From positions 1 through 28,102 of the forward strand of contig JAKSKA010000002.1 of NCBI GenBank assembly GCA_024401915.1: a DNA stretch of 28,102 nt. Direction: 5' to 3'. Under the pieces are notes generated by a model. It saw only the letters and a program-made list of their open reading frames with translations. It made no database searches and was not told where the DNA came from. Positions within the stretch are counted from its first letter, which is position 1. Each line of letters starts with the position of its first letter. Below, piece by piece: positions 27,563 through 28,102 of the stretch. Source of the DNA: Bacteroidales bacterium (GTDB lineage Bacteria; Bacteroidota; Bacteroidia; Bacteroidales; UBA932). A program made the position numbers and the translations under genes.

Positions 27563-28102
27563 ATGTTCATATTCAATTCTTCCATCGGAAAAAAATTCAT
27601 CCAGGCCGTTTCCGGCGCATTCCTGATCCTTTTCCTCCTTCTTCACGGAACGATCAACGCATTCTCCCTCATTGACAGCTTCACGGGGAAATACGGCAAT
27701 GCAGCCGCCGACGACATCCTCTTCTCCGAGGGCGACGGCCTCTTCAAGCTCGGCTGCGATTTTATGAGCACTCCTGTGATCAGCGTGATGGCACTTGTCC
27801 TCGCGCTCGGCTTCGCCGTCCACATCCTCTACGGATGCTGACTGACCTTCAAGCACATCAAGGCCCGCGGCGGCGTGAAGCGCTATGAGGTCTCCAGCAG
27901 GGCCGCGACCGATTCCTGGTCCGCCCGCAATATGTTCGTGCTCGGAATCATCGTGCTCGGTTTCATCGCCTTCCACCTTACCCATTTCTGGGCGAAGATG
28001 CAGATGCCCGAACTCCTCCATTTCGGAACATTCGAGAACAATCCTTACCTTCTGCTAGGCGCGACGTTCGGCAAGTGGTGGGTGCTCGCCCTCTATATCG
28101 TA
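27563..28102 (+). pseudogene. sdhC: Succinate dehydrogenase/fumarate reductase cytochrome b subunit, interrupted by an in-frame TGA (3' end off the window)
   Basis: The frame from ATG 27563 begins MFIFNSSIGKKFIQAVSGAF, typical of Bacteroides-type SdhC/FrdC (b558 family), with LLLHGTINAFSL as the first heme-side helix. After 92 codons it meets TGA at 27839-27841, then continues in the same frame to the window edge as LTFKHIKARGGVKRYEVSSR and FHLTHFWAKMQMPELLHFG, clearly the rest of the same protein. The stop replaces the Trp of the family pattern HI(I/L)Y-x-x-WLT. So one TGG-to-TGA change separates this from an intact gene. The membrane subunit would anchor SdhAB and pass electrons to or from menaquinone. 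It may be a true nonsense mutation, a strain variant or a sequence error; the strong promoter and otherwise intact coding favour a recent change or error. Confidence 0.82.

Noticed and set aside
27839..27880. Selenocysteine or programmed readthrough at the sdhC TGA
   Set aside because: The family has Trp, not Cys or Sec, at this place, and I see no convincing SECIS hairpin just downstream; only weak stems such as CAC/GTG are present.

Overview
The window looks like chromosomal DNA of a member of the Bacteroidota, most likely an uncultured Bacteroidales. Several intergenic gaps carry the Bacteroidota promoter pattern (TTTG, 19-20 bp, TAnnTTTG), genes lack clear Shine-Dalgarno sites, and the families are typical of this phylum: a fused FAD/Fe-S dehydrogenase, LpxK, a Bacteroides-type succinate dehydrogenase cytochrome b, and an ECF sigma factor followed by a TM-plus-barrel protein. 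I see no rRNA, tRNA, CRISPR array, transposase or integrase.

Bases 1-7260 are a visibly AT-richer, minus-strand surface-polysaccharide locus read from right to left: Wzy-like polymerase, Wzx-like flippase, acyltransferase, three glycosyltransferases and a TupA-like ATP-grasp protein that runs off the left edge. Most neighbours overlap by 4 bp, so this is one operon. Bases 7261-8396 hold its leader, a detached copy of the 3' end of the next gene, and a GHKL-ATPase/STAS-like fusion gene. That fusion gene lies between two perfect 66-bp direct repeats (7355-7420 and 8397-8462), which are the last codons of the neighbouring dehydrogenase gene. The composition change coincides with the right-hand repeat. 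This junction is the most interesting part of the window: either a one-gene insertion into the 3' end of a housekeeping gene, or the scar of a polysaccharide-locus exchange.

Bases 8373-16571 are GC-richer backbone: an FAD/Fe-S D-lactate-type dehydrogenase (-), a CYTH protein (+), a DUF1846 protein (-), an ExuT-like MFS transporter (+), and an ECF sigma factor with a probable dual-membrane-spanning anti-sigma factor (-). Bases 16628-26196 form a tightly packed plus-strand operon with an envelope theme: TPR protein, EnvC-like LytM protein, aminopeptidase P, tRNA-dihydrouridine synthase, LpxK and a secreted GH2 beta-galactosidase. It ends convergently on frr and pyrH (-).

Divergent from pyrH, an sdhC/frdC-type gene starts at 27563 from a consensus promoter. 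It carries an in-frame TGA where the family has Trp, with the frame open again to the window edge. No stretch longer than 300 bases lacks a gene.
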